Source: Tenebrio molitor (taxonomy: Eukaryota > Arthropoda > Insecta > Coleoptera > Tenebrionidae). From it: 64,000 nt of DNA. This document shows positions 34,109 to 45,877 of this stretch, piece by piece. Position 1 is the stretch's first letter. Each line of letters opens with the position of its first letter. Both the position numbers and the translations under genes were made by a program. The notes under the pieces are model-generated. The model made no database searches, was not told the origin of the DNA, and was given only the letters and a program-made list of their open reading frames with translations. The DNA is taken from NCBI RefSeq assembly GCF_963966145.1, contig NC_091054.1, positions 8,742,001 to 8,806,000 on the forward strand, in the 5' to 3' direction.

Positions 34109-36148
34109 TTAAAATCGTTGGGATCTAACTTCTAATTGGATTTTTTGACCTCCGACACATTTCGTTGCAACATCAAGTTTCAATTTGATGTCAGAAATAG
34201 AAGTGTGTGTTGTAGCAACGACTCTGTAGTGGCGTAAGAGCGTCGATAAAACAGTTTTCATTGCCAACATGGCGTACCTGATACCTATTAAAAAAGTAGT
34301 TTTATCTGTAATTCTGATTTTATTAGAATGCAGTTTCGGGGACCGCCACTGAAAGGCAAAAACGCATAAGGGTGTCTCTTTGACACTTCTTCTGTTAGAA
34401 ATCTGTCAGGGTTGAAAGTCAAAGGGTCAAACCAGAAGTCCGAGTCTCGGTGGAGGTGAAGAATAGGAATCGCTACAGTTGTACCTCGAGGGAGGACATA
34501 ATTCTCTGGTGAAAACTTGAGTCAACGAGAATTTTTAAACTAGGATCTGGCATACCTAGAGCAACATCGTTCGTTACAAATCTCCCAATGACTGAGGCTG
34601 CGGGAAATAGTCTTAAAGACTCTTTAATAAACCGTTCTAAGTACGTCATCTCTTGCAAGTCTGCGAGTGTAGGGCTTCGGTCGTCTTTCAAAATTGATAT
34701 AATTTCATCATAGACTTTGTTCTGAAAGAAACGAATAAAATTTAATGGTTTGGTTTAATTTGGGGCTAACCTGTATGTCCTGATGCATTGCTAACATCAT
34801 TAACACGTAACATAGTGTCTGCGCCGTTGCGTCACTTCCCGCAACTATAATTGTCCGACTTTCTTCAATAGTTTCTTCATCACTCCATTTGCCATCTTGA
34901 TCTGTCAGTTTTAGTAAATAATCTAAGAAGATTTTCCCTTGTGGTACACCTTCATTGTTTACAGAAAGTTGAACCTTTTCACGCCTTTTTGTTTCAAGAA
35001 TCTGACAATTTTCTTATGGAATGACATTTTATAGATACCTTTGCCCTTACCTGTTTCACATAGTTTTGCATTTTTTGTGAAATTAATTGCACTTCTCTAC
35101 AATATGACGACAACTTCCAGATGAAATTTAGGTGAAGAAATACATTAAAGAAGCGCATCGTCCCCAATTCTGATGCTCTAAAAAGTGAATTCAACCATAA
35201 ACGATAAGATAAATTCTCATTTGTTCATTGGTTATAGACATAAAAGAAAAACAAAACACAATTCAGAAGGTCGAAGCGAGCAAAATACAGCAAAGAATTT
35301 AAATGAGCTTTTACACGAATTACAATTATTATTGTAAATTTAAATTTTGACTTTTTATTACCTCGAGATCCACAGCATGTACTGACTACCTTCGTCCATA
35401 GCGTTAACTTTGGTGCCCATGGTCGTATCTACGATAAATAGATTTAGATATATCTTACACGATTTTGATAATCTCACCACACACGATATCTAAAGTACAT
35501 TGTGAAAAAATAGGATACAAATCGACGCATCCCTTTCCAACCGTTCCTTTTAATTTTTCGACCAGAATGTTCGAATAGTGCCCAAAAGTACTCACAAAAC
35601 TATTCAAAATTTGTTGGTTGAAAGTCGGTCCGATAAGTTTCCGATGCTTTTTCCATTGATTGACTGACAATCAATTAAATACATAAATCATAAATAATCC
35701 AAGTCATTCTACCGACCTGGTAACGTAATGAGTCCATTGCCGAAAATGTCACAGAAATATTTATAATGTTGTGGCTTTTCTGGACACTGATTCAGTACTA
35801 TTTCTATGTCTCGAGGTTGTGTGACTACGACGAAAAGTTTGGGACCCAACCAAAATTTAAAAGTGGGTTTGTAGCGTCCAATGTAGCGCATACCATTTTC
35901 CAAAATTTCTAAAGCAGAAGATTCGTCAACGATTTGAAAGAAACTCATCTGGATACAGTACCTTGAGTTCCACAGAAAAATACGTGAGCACTACCTAATA
36001 TTGGAGGTGATAGAGGACCAGGGATTTTCGCAGCATAATGGTAAAGGTGACGCCTATTCCACCAATAAAGCACTATAAAGTATGAACATAAAGATACACA
36101 ACACGTTATTGAGATATTTGTAAAAGTGAAAATTTCATTCAAATTCAT
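34109..36148 (-). pseudogene. CYP4-clan cytochrome P450, last-intron donor deleted
   Basis: Haem-thiolate monooxygenase gene. Exons: 35962-36148, 35717-35908, 35478-35663, 35362-35428, 35051-35177, 34771-35001, 34556-34721, 34327-34505 and 34109-34284. N-terminal membrane anchor, then KIPGPLSPPILGS; I-helix AGSDATAQT; K-helix ESLR (ExxR); FNPDRF; haem loop PFSGGPRNCI with the cysteine ligand. All exons to that point are open. Where the paralogue at 41763 has ATTG|GTGGCT, this gene has ATTCTAATA: about a dozen bases including the donor GT are gone. Unspliced, the frame stops about 14 codons after the cysteine, losing the final 55 or so residues (exon 9, GIRYAMLAMKT onward, is still intact). 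Likely a young pseudogene or a truncated product. Confidence 0.75.
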
Positions 36149-36489
36149 TTTTCAGGAATGACTTATTATCACCACCACTTTATTTCTCAAAGTGCTGTTG
36201 GCTTCAATAAGCGTGCCTTATAAAATACATACGTCCATGACTCGTGGGACCCAAGTTCAACTACTTTGGTTTGCGAATTTTAATTTCTAATCTAACTGAA
36301 GCATCTCTATAATGTTTCAGAAATTACTCTACAAGGTCCCTGAATTAAAAAATAATCAATGATCAGTGGCTTCTCCTGTCCAAATACCATCACAGGAACA
36401 AGGAACAACAAATTTTAAATTTTAAAATGGTAAATTCTATTAATTTTAATTTTTCACAAAATTTGGAAGATGACATATGTATCTTTCAT

Positions 36490-36690
36490 TTTGCAATTTT
36501 GCAGGTACCGCATATTCATACATATTTTTTTGTAACCGTTAGAATTCCTCTAACGACATTGGCACAGCGTTCGTTCTCCACATTGAATTCCATAAAAATT
36601 TATGTTTGCAATACCATAGATCAGAGTCGTTTTAGAAATGTATTTCTTATATTTATCAACAAAGATTATGTGAAAACGCTCTCTGAAGAA
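36490..36690 (+). pseudogene. hAT transposase dimerisation-domain fragment
   Basis: Within an open frame at 36427-36747 the stretch VRIPLTTLAQRSFSTLNSIK and then TIDQSRFRNV matches the C-terminal dimerisation domain of hAT transposases (pattern IPxTTxxxERSFSxLxxIK...). The upstream transposase is missing. Flanks 36149-36426 and 36750-37552 contain no gene. Confidence 0.65.
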
Positions 36691-37552
36691 AAAAGTTTAA
36701 GGTCGCTTTCTTCCCAAATTAAAAAATCGCCGAATACCACTCGCTGATTTCAAACTATAATTCTGAAAATTCTTTTACACTAGATTTCGTTTCATTGAAA
36801 TGAACATTTTTTTTAGTTTTATTTAATGCTTTTATTTGATAAACTGGCTCTATTGAATGCGACATAACACCGAATATTACTTTTTTGTATCGAAACAAGA
36901 AAAATTTTGTTGAATTTAATTTTTAAGATACATATTTGATTATGTAATTGTTTAAGAATTTTATTTTGTTCTTCTCTGTATGTTTGAACTTGTTCTAATT
37001 TTCACCTATACCGTTTCAGAAACCACCACTGAAGGATAAACAAGTGTAAAAGTGTCCCACTGATCCTTGGCCCTGCAAAGATTTTAATGCCGGTTTTTCA
37101 TGTTCGTTTGCGTAAACAAACTGGAAGTTTCAGATTAAACCCACCTCATTATTTGATTAGATGGTTTTTTGCTTTAATCAACACTAGTTATGCTGCGTAC
37201 ATCAAAATCTTCAAGCAAACTTCTAATTGGATCCTTGTTTTTCGATCCACTTCACGGCTACGTCTAATTTAATATGGTATAGCAACTATTTTGTAATGTC
37301 ACAAACTTGTAAAAAGTTTAATCTTATAGCAATAATTCGACCAACAAATCAAAATAGAAATATCTATATTTTTATATTGAGTAAGCAAAGTAAGCAAAGG
37401 GAGCCCGTAGATAGTTGCTTCGAGAATAGGAATCGTTATTTTTTTTGGCTCTAAATTTTAGGTTAGCTGTCAACATGCTCCAATTAATCTACGCTTTAAA
37501 AAAGCACAACAATTGACGGTTTCCCAGCCCAGGATTTCATTTGAACGCGCGA

Positions 37553-37732
37553 TATACAAGATTATTTACGAGTAATAATGGACCCGACAGAATATAAAAT
37601 GCAACCCAAACTACATTTCCGAAAAAAGCTGTCTACTGAAATTAAAATGTCCGGCTTTTTTTGAAAATATATTGTGGGTTGCATTTTTTATTCTGTCGGG
37701 CCCATTATTACTCGTGAATAACCCTTGTATAC
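37553..37732. mobile_element. Small foldback element
   Basis: ACGAGTAATAATGGACCCGA near 37570 pairs with TCGGGCCCATTATTACTCGT near 37695, with TTGCAT/ATGCAA and further pairing inward. About 180 bp, non-coding. Confidence 0.65.
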
Positions 37733-37938
37733 CGTGCCTTCAAATAAATTAGGACAAAAGCATCGAAAACCTGTAGCATTACAACATTATCACGTATTAT
37801 TACAATCTTCAGTTATACGGTTTTAGGAACCCAACTGAAGAGTAAATATGTTTAATGATGTGGCTTTGATCATTATCGTCAATTTTTTGTTGGCTATTTA
37901 TGCAAACAAACTAAACATTAATCAAAAGAAAGTAATTA

Positions 37939-38373
37939 CAGACTGATTCACATAACATTCCGACCCTAACGAAATTTAAATGCAGCCAGTAATACGTTAT
38001 CCAGTTATAACTTGATACTTTTATTTACTCTGAAATCTGGACACTCCTGGCATTTTAGACAATCACTTGACAATTCTTTTTTGTATAATTCTAAAATATT
38101 ATTGTTAATTAAAATGTGCTTCAGTGACGAAAAGATCGATATTATATTGATATATGATGACGATTGATGAGTCAGTTTCTTAAATTTAAAAAAAACTGTC
38201 AATTACTGCCACTTTTAATTTTTTATAATTGAGACTTTTGTAAGGGATGTCCAAACCACACAAAAATTTTAAATTATTCATGATTTTGGATCAAGTTATG
38301 AATGAAAAACGTATTACTGGTTGTATTTATAAATAAATTTCGTCAGGGTCGGAAAGTTATGTGAATCAGTCTG
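37939..38373. mobile_element. TA-flanked MITE
   Basis: Ends CAGACTGATTCACATAACAT and the complement ATGTGAATCAGTCTG, each flanked by TA; the arms continue for about 60 nt (TTCCGACCCTAACGAAATTT). 435 bp. A 65-codon ORF inside has no signature. Confidence 0.75.
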
Positions 38374-38599
38374 TATTTGCTTAGATGATGGTTTATTTTA
38401 AGCGACGTTAATTATAATTCTATAAATTAAAATTATTATCTTCTAACAGAATTCTCTCTAACGGTCGGCACATTTCGTTGCTATGTCAAATATCAATTTG
38501 ATGCCATAAATAGAAGTGTGTCGCATAGCAACCACTCTGCAGTGACGCAAAGCTGTGGAAAACAAATACATAGCTAACTAGTATGGATATAGTGGAATA

Positions 38600-39510
38600 T
38601 TTTGAGAAGTGGGTTAGGAGCATTTAAATTTTTTCTATTATCACTTGTACTTACATGAGTGCTTCGAAATTATCAATTTGTAATAGGAAAGTTGATTAGC
38701 AACTACGAGTGTCATTTTTTGACGTTTTAATTTCCCGAGGCGTAGCAAAGAGAAATTTGTCAAAAAATGATACGAGTGTTGCGTTTTAATCAACTTGAGT
38801 ATTACAACAAATTATTTCAGAAGCACGAAGGTAATTCGGTAAGATTATTTCATGAATAAAATCCTTTAAAATGGTTGCAAGTTTCTTGTCGGAAGTTGAC
38901 GATTCACGTTGACATTTGACATAAACAGTGTTGCCGTGAAAATTAAAAATAAAAACATTTGAAAAAGGAACATAAAGGATTATCGAATTATCATATCTAT
39001 TAAGAGCCGTTTTGATTTCCGGAAATTATTTCGACCTGTCGAGTTCTTTTTGCGTTCGTGGTGATTACGGTAAAAGAACGAGACAGGGAGAAATAATAAT
39101 TTCTGGAAATCAAAACAGCTCGAAATAGATTCAGCCAGAAAATCGCATAAATAAAATTATTTATTCGGAATCGTATTGTAATATGCACATTCCTAACCTT
39201 ATACGAGAGCGGAAAGTTAACCATTCCTTTTTATCTTTACTTCCCTCTCTTGGTCAGTAATAGGCCACTTTCCGCCCTGTTATGACGTTTTTCCAGTGGC
39301 GTACACGAATTGTCGAAAAACGGTAGAAATGAATTTGCATCAAATTAATTGTTTATTTGCTAAAAATGTAATGATTCCGAATAAAATAGTATACAAACCT
39401 CGGTGGGAAGGTGTTTCCTTTCTGTCTCGAGCATTAGTTCACCTCGGCTACGCCTTGGTAAACTATCTTAGCTCTCGACAGGAATGAAACACTTTCCACA
39501 GCGGTATGTA
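38600..39510. repeat. Cluster of foldback repeats
   Basis: Three hairpin-like repeats: 38650-38835 (GAGTGCTTCGAAATTATCAA with TTATTTCAGAAGCAC), 39005-39120 (CCGTTTTGATTTCCGGAAAT with ATTTCTGGAAATCAAAACAG) and 39397-39507 (GGGAAGGTGTTTCCTTTCTG with CAGGAATGAAACACTTTCC). No gene is seen from 38374 to 39751. Confidence 0.5.
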
Positions 39511-40254
39511 ATCTACTCTTATAAGTGTGTATTGATAAATGAATGGCCGCGTGATATGATTTTTGAAAATCTCTCTAGAGTGATTTCCGGAAATCAGTGT
39601 GTTGTGTGATGTCTATGGTGATTTCCACTAAATCATCGTCTTATTGGTTGCTAAAGTAAAAATTACAAAATTTGATTGGTTACAATTTTATAAATGCGAT
39701 TTTCATTAGGGTATTAAGGGGACTATTTCCCGAACAATATTTACCCAAATATAAGGCATTCACGATCTTTTTGGGACCGAGTTGGCTATGACCATCTAGT
39801 GATTTTATTGGCAATACCTCGGTGATACCTAAATTCCCTAAAGGAAACTGACACTTTTTGTGTTAGGTTAGGTTGTTTTCAGTTTAGGGTTATATTTTCT
39901 GAATAGGTACATTGTTGCCGGATCTCTTAATTCTGGTTTGTCTTTTTTAAATTAAATCGTTGAATAGAAATTTTTTATCGTAATAAAATTATTTTGGCAA
40001 TTTTGACAGTTCCTTTGGTGGAAATTGAAATTATTTTTACACACTTAATAAATCATTTAGTTTCTTACGAATATTAAAATAATAAATCTGGCAATGCGGT
40101 GGCAAGAAAATGTCGAACAGACACTGCCAGGAAAAAAAATTGCATCCGTTGCATCACTGATGCCCAGTTGCACCACACTATTTAATATTACTTAAAAGGT
40201 TATTAATTTTTAACATTGTTTAAAATTTCATTTTACGTTGCACCGCACCTTAAT

Positions 40255-40550
40255 AGTTATTTATTTAACGAGTTCGTGTGTAATTTTGGCTTTTTTTGGC
40301 ATGAGTGGACCAGTTTAAAACTCGAGTGAAACGAGAGTTTTAAAGGTCCACGAGTGCCAAAAAAAGCCAAAATTACACAAAAACGAGTTGAATACAACGT
40401 TTTTTTGCTCGACGAGCCCCTTAAAGGCTCCAAATCGCTAAAAATCTTTAAAATTAGCTTGACGTTTCGTTTTGACAAGTTGTCAAATTTATCAAAATCC
40501 GTTCACACAGGAGAAAATTCTCAAATTCTGACAGTGTCGAACAAAAAAAA
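40255..40550 (+). repeat. Foldback family C, copy 1
   Basis: A hairpin half (TTTGGCATGAGTGGACCAGT against GGTCCACGAGTGCCAAA, with ACTCGAGTGAAACGAGAGT at the apex) is followed by a conserved unique half ending TTCTGACAGTGTCGAACAAA. Copies recur at 46092, 55270 (inverted) and 58427. Confidence 0.7.
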
Positions 40551-40664
40551 CAATTTAATTATTATTAAATTTAAATAGCCAAATTTGGTTATTTAAATTA
40601 GTATTAAAATATAAGTTGACGTATATGACAGTATAATAAATTACGTAAATCTAATTTATCCACA

Positions 40665-40955
40665 ATGAATTTATTAGTTGATGAGGTTGATATATTTGAA
40701 GATGATTTCGACATATTACAAATTATCGATATCGGATTTCCTCGTTTGTGCTGTGTTAGATCCGCTCATTTTCACGATATGGATGAATTTACATTCTATA
40801 GAAGATTTCGATTAACGAAACAAACATGTTTAAATTTATTTAGTTCCTCCTCCTGTTTTATAATGTTCTCGTCTTTCGACAGCCGCAATTTTTCTTGTAG
40901 TTTAGACTACGTTAAGGAAAAGTCTTCGAAGAGTTTCTTGAGTCTTGAGAAGAAT
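40665..40955 (+). pseudogene. Harbinger-like transposase, N-terminal fragment
   Basis: The ORF starts MNLLVDEVDIFEDDFDILQI and contains DMDEFTFYRRFRLTKQTCLN, the pattern at the start of HARBI1-type nucleases. The DDE domain is absent. The last codons (after about 40950) are the antisense of the neighbouring Myb-like ORF because of a palindromic junction, so the reading frame is a chimera. Confidence 0.6.
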
Positions 40956-41172
40956 TCAATTTTGAATCCCCTAATGGTAAAATACCATTAGGGGATTCAA
41001 AATTGAATTCTTCTGTAATTCTCTTCCAACATTTTTCCTTTTCTTCAACCGCAACTGCATCGGTTTTATTGTTGGAAACAATATTTTTATAGTTATGCAC
41101 CAAGTTTAAAAGAGTGCTTTTTTCAAAAGGGGAAAAATTTGTCCCACGTTTTCGTTTTTTTGATGCTTCCAT
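40912..41172 (-). CDS. Myb/SANT-like protein of Harbinger element
   Basis: 86-codon minus-strand ORF: MEASKKRKRGTNFSPFEK, then LLNLVHNYKNIVSNNKTDAV and EKCWKRITEEFN. The Trp/aromatic spacing and KxxxW..I..EFN pattern match the Myb/SANT-like accessory protein of PIF/Harbinger elements, which helps the transposase bind element ends. The C-terminal end runs into the palindrome near 40950-41010 and is probably truncated. Expression is unknown; it is likely a relic. Confidence 0.55.
   Translation of the reverse strand: MEASKKRKRGTNFSPFEKSTLLNLVHNYKNIVSNNKTDAVAVEEKEKCWKRITEEFNFESPNGILPLGDSKLNSSQDSRNSSKTFP
40949..41015. repeat. Near-perfect palindrome inside family B element
   Basis: About 31-nt arms around a 3-nt spacer: GAAGAATTCAATTTTGAATC..CCCTAATGGTA / AAA / TACCATTAGGGG..GATTCAAAATTGAATTCTTC. 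It joins the transposase-like and Myb-like halves head-on. Confidence 0.85.
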
Positions 41173-41762
41173 TGTCGAAATTTGAAATATACCACCTAAA
41201 TTGTAAATATATGACGCAAAAAAATGTCACTGGGCACCTTTTCGAATTAAAAAATCATTTACTAAAATATTAGTTAATACTCGTTCACTTTGTGATGGTG
41301 CAATAATATAATTATTTAGGTATTTATTAAATTTAATACTACATTAGTTAATATTTATTAAACTGATATGTGGTGCCAACGGGCATTAGTCAGTTAGTCC
41401 AACATGAAAAGAAAAAATCAGAGCCAACTCGGTCCCAAAAAAATCGTGAATGCCTAATATGTTATTTTTATGAAAAAGTAGCAAGCAAAATTAAAATTTT
41501 GTATTTGGACCACAAAGTTCTTTATTAATAAAAAATTATTATAGCATAATTTGGGTCTGATTGGATGATTTTAAAAATGTAAGCTATTTGATTTTTAAAG
41601 GGACGTTAAAATTTTAGCGCCCAAACATTATCCACAATTTCCGTAATTATTATCTATTACAGACATGAACTGGCCCCTCGACAATATTTAATTAAAATTT
41701 AGCAGTATTGAAAAATGTTTTATTTTAACCACCAGCAATTATAACAGTACAAAATAAAATCA

Positions 41763-44700
41763 TTAAGATCTTACTTCTAATTGGATATTTTGACCTCCGA
41801 CACATTTCGTTGCTACATCAAACTTCAGTTTGATGTCAGAAATAGAAGTGTATGTTGTTGCAACCACTCTGTAGTGGCGCAAGAGCGTCAATAGAATAGT
41901 TTTCATTGCCAACATGGCGTACCTGAAACCTATAAAAAATTGTCTTATCTGAAATTCTGATTTTATTAAAATAGCCACCAATGCAGTTTCGGGGACCACC
42001 ACTGAAAGGCAAATAAGCATAAGGATGTCTTTTCGACACTTCTTCCGGTAGGAATCTGTCAGGATCGAAGGTCAAAGGGTCCGACCAGAGATGGAAATCC
42101 CGGTGGAGGCAAAGAATGGGGACGCAAACACAAGTGTCTTTGGGAAGGACGTAGCTCCCTGTCAAAATCAGTTTTAGAGAGTATTTTTGAATCGATAGAA
42201 AATATACCCAAAACAATGTCTTTTGTTAGACGTCTGGCGATGAGACCTCGTGCGGGAAATAATCTCAAAGTTTCTTTAATTACGCGTTCAAGGTAACACA
42301 TCTTTTGCAGATCTTCCGGTGTGGAGCTCCTGTCGTCTTCAAAAATGGAAACAATTTCCTCATAGACTTTGTTCTAAAACAAGGTCATGACTAGTGTACA
42401 ATTTGATTTAAGTTAGCCAACCTGTATCTCTTGGTGCATTGCTAACATCATCAGTACGTAACAGACAGAAAGCGCCGTTGCGTCGCTTCCTGCAACTACG
42501 ATCGTGCGCGCTTCTTCAACAGATTCTTCATCCCTCCATCTGTCATCTTGACCTGTCAGGTTCAGTAAATAATCCAGGAAGATTTTCTTCTTGGGAGCTT
42601 CATCAAATCCAGCTCTTTGGCCTCTTTCACACTTTTTCCTTTCGATAATCTGATAATTTTGTATGATAATTTCAACATTCCTCTCATCATACCTGTCTGA
42701 CGTAGTCTTGTACTTTCTGCGAGATCAACTGAGTCTCTTTATAATTCGATGACATTTTCCAGATGAAATTTGGGTGCAGAAATATGTTGAACAAGCGCAT
42801 GATGCCCAATTCTGATGCTCTGAAATCATTAATTCGACCATAAACGACACACCACGTGCTCACCTGATCATTACTCGTTGTCAACCCAAAAGAAATATGA
42901 AATGAATAAAATGCATGCAATGAATATGAGAACCTCACTCACAAAGGAGAAGAAAAGGTACGATAGTAGGATCAAGACAAGCACAACATAGAGAAGAATG
43001 CGAATGATCATTCAGAGATTTTTAAAAAATGGAGCATTTTGAACATTATAATCGGTCACGTTCTATCGCGACGTTTATCATAAATGGAATTTTGACATAA
43101 AACATAACAACTGTGACAGATATGACAGTTCATTACTGAATTTGTACCTAGACGTCCACAGTATGTACTGACTCCCCTCTTTCATGGCTTTGACTTTGGT
43201 GCCCATAGTGGTATCTTAAACAAATACGTTCAGATGATTCTAACAAGATTTTGACACTCTCACCACACACGATATCCAACGTGCACAGAGTTAAATTCGG
43301 AAACATGTCGACACATCCTTTTCCAACCGTCCCTTTAAGTCTTTCGACGAGAATGTTCGAATAATCTCCAAAAATATCCACTAAAGAATTCAAGATTTTT
43401 TGATTAAACGTGGATCCAATGATTTTACGATGCCTCTTCCATTCGTTGCCTGACGATCAAAAATCAGAAGAGAACAATTTAAAGAAGTTTTCTAGAGTCC
43501 AATTTTTACCCTTTTGCGATGACATCATTATCTAGTAACTTCACGTATGTTTGAGCTAGGATCAGAAACAAATTTGAATTGATCTTAAATAACTATAGTC
43601 CGTACGCTGATATAGTCCAATTTTTACCCTTTTGAGGTGACGTCACGATTTCCTTCCTCGCTTTCTCTTTATTGAAACGACAGAAACAGAAAAAAACAAA
43701 AAAAAGGCACGTTTATTTATTGATGGTTACTTTGAGGTTATTTTATGCTCCTGTCAATTTGACAATTTTTAATTTCTTTCACTTATTACACTGATTACAA
43801 ACATAACCTTTCGAAGCAATTGTCAACAAATTTGACACATTTATAGTTATTTATGATCAATTCAAATTTGTTCCTGATCCTAGCTCAAACATACGTAAAG
43901 TTACTAGATAATGACGTCATCGCAAAAGGGTAAAAATTGGACTATAGATTGCACGTTTTTAAATTTCAGTTCCAAAACATAACGCAGTAAAAAAATACTA
44001 AACTCCATCTCAATTGTTTCACGTTATTTAGAAAACCGTTGTAGTCTTGCAGATTAATTCACGCCACACTTGTCTCTGTGTGTGTCTTCTGTCAGAAAAG
44101 GTGCAATCTATCAGCGTACGGAGTATATTATCTTTCAAATTTGTTGACGATTGCTTCGAAAGGTTATGTTTGTAATCATTGTAATAATATAGTCGTTTCA
44201 ATAACATCCGTGCTGTCAATATGACAGTATGTTGGCATCACTTGCTGTTTCAGCTTAGTAATTTTGAATTTCCTAATTTGGCAATTTACCTTGATGCGGC
44301 AAATTGACAAATTCAAATTATTAAAATTAAAGAAAATACGTGGTCTGATTCGGATTCTGAGGATAATTTAGTTTAACCATGTTTTACACCATGTTGAAGA
44401 TTGAGTTTTAATGTCCGTTGTTGATGTTTCACGAAATATAAATTTTCTTTTCCCATAACCTTAAGGTCTTGTTTGACCTTTGCTTATACTCTGAATACTG
44501 GTTATGAAATTGTGTGTACAATCAGCTACAACGTATCAAAAATGACACTGACACCACGGATGTCATTGAAAACTACTATAAAAGAAATTAAAAATTGTCA
44601 AATTGACAGGAGTATAAAATAACCACAAAAAATAAATAAACGTTTCAATAGAGAGAAAGCAAGGAAGGAAACCGTGACGTCACCTCAAAAGGGTAAAAAT

Positions 44701-45139
44701 TGGGCTATACCGACCTGGCATCGTTTCCGTCCGTTTCCAAAGATGGGAGTTAAATAGTCGTAGTGTTCAGGCTTTTCGAGATAGTTTGTTAAAATTGTTT
44801 CTATGTCTTGAGGCTGTGTGACCATGACACAAAATTTGGGACCTAACCAAAATTTAAATAGCGGTTTGTACTGATCCACAAGACGGACAGTGTTTTCGAT
44901 AATGTCTAAAAATGAGTAAGAAATGCATAATTTAAAAAATATTTTGACGTACTCTGGGTTCCCCCTATGAATTTGTATGAACTGCCGATTAAGGGTAGAG
45001 AGAGAGGACCAGGTATTTTGGCAGCATAGAAATAAAAACGTCGCCTGTTCCATAAGTACTGCAAGATAAAACAAGAACAAAAACTCACAGAACAAACTGT
45101 TAAAAAATTTGTCACATTTAAGATTTCACTGGAGCTCAT
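41763..45139 (-). pseudogene. CYP4-clan cytochrome P450 with exon-2 frameshift
   Basis: Paralogue of the P450 at 51507. Exons: 44953-45139, 44715-44905, 43264-43449, 43148-43214, 42693-42819, 42422-42649, 42208-42373, 41979-42158 and 41763-41929. Anchor, KIPGPLSLPLIGSSY, I-helix AGSDATALS, K-helix ETLR, FDPDRF and haem loop PFSGGPRNCIG are all present. Exon 2 is 191 nt against 192 in both paralogues: the text after IFGNG reads GGACGGAAACGATGCC instead of GGACTCCTCACGATGCC, so the frame is lost by one base. The intron behind it has grown from about 50 nt to about 1.27 kb by a foldback insertion next to the donor. Exons 3-9 are clean, so inactivation is recent, or the deletion is a sequencing error. 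A ninth exon exists because of an intron right after the haem cysteine. Confidence 0.75.
43497..44711. mobile_element. Composite foldback insertion in P450 intron 2
   Basis: Ends GAGTCCAATTTTTACCCTTT (left) and the complement AAAGGGTAAAAATTGGGCTA (right), flanked by TA on both sides relative to the uninterrupted paralogue intron. Inside, two more ends of the same type face each other (TATAGTCCAATTTTTACCC at about 43612 and its complement at about 43925-43946), so two related elements overlap. One pair adds TTGCGATGACATCATTATCT, the other TTGAGGTGACGTCACG. Non-coding. Confidence 0.7.
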
Positions 45140-45477
45140 TTTTAAAGAAACACGTCTGCAAAAGTCTGCAGATGACTAGCATGAATTACATCTATTACCG
45201 TTTTATATACTCGTATGTCATTTTTAACCTTGACGATTAAGAGCAGCCAAAATCTTTGTACAATTAATAACTTAAACAAAAAAATTTGATTAATAATTAA
45301 TAGAACCCGGATGTTTAGGCAAAATGCTTAACATGCCTAAAAATGCCTGTTCTGTTTTTCATAGAACAAATAGACTAAATTTAGCTACGGTTCACAGAAA
45401 ATCCCATCCCATTACCATACAATGTGAACATAATAGTTATTTACATAATTAGTGGGATAAAAGTAATATTACAGGAC

Positions 45478-45560
45478 TCGAGTGTGATTACAGATGAACT
45501 CGGGCTAACGCCCTCGTCATCTGCAATCACACGCGTTTCCTGTAATATGCTTTAGTCCAC
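45478..45560. repeat. Short foldback repeat
   Basis: CGAGTGTGATTACAGATGA pairs with TCATCTGCAATCACACGCG around an ACTCGGGCTAACGCCCTCG apex. 45140-45477 shows nothing else. Confidence 0.5.
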
Positions 45561-45639
45561 GTGTTATATACAAAATTTTATCTAAGACCGCCCCAGATTA
45601 AAAAAAAAGGTAAATCTTATTGATTTTCGTTAGTGAAAT

Positions 45640-45830
45640 AAATGAGTTTCATTACTGCATTCAGTGGGAAAAGAATTTACTTATCCCACTGAGTGAGGTA
45701 ATGAAACTCGTTTATCCCACTGAGTGCGGTAATGAAACTCATTTATCCCACTGAGTGCGGTAATGAAACTCAGTACCTCACTGAGTGAGGTAATGAAAAT
45801 GCGTGAGGTAATGAAGTTCTTATCCCACTC
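45640..45830. repeat. 31-bp tandem repeat
   Basis: About four to five head-to-tail units of TTTATCCCACTGAGTGCGGT+AATGAAACTCA, with variants GAGTGAGG and a compressed last unit. The units are themselves weakly palindromic. A small minisatellite. Confidence 0.75.
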
Positions 45831-45877
45831 AAAATTAGTGGAATAAGTATCATTTATCCCACGGGATTAGATAAAGT

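Larger units (their letters stand above)
39752..41456. mobile_element. Harbinger-like DNA element, family B
   Basis: About 1.7 kb. Terminal inverted repeats TAAGGCATTCACGATCTTTT (left) and TAGGCATTCACGATTTTTTT (right, inverted), extending into GGGACCGAGTTGGCT. The trinucleotide ATA flanks both ends (39749-39751 and 41457-41459); PIF/Harbinger elements duplicate three bases. Inside are a transposase-like N-terminal fragment (plus strand) and a Myb/SANT-like ORF (minus strand), the two-gene layout of that superfamily, plus a copy of foldback family C. Shorter copies lie at 57415-57896 and 58227-58795. Confidence 0.75.

Noticed and set aside
45640..45830. Regular short repeats that might suggest a CRISPR array.
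   Set aside because: Units are head-to-tail without unique spacers, in an animal genome.
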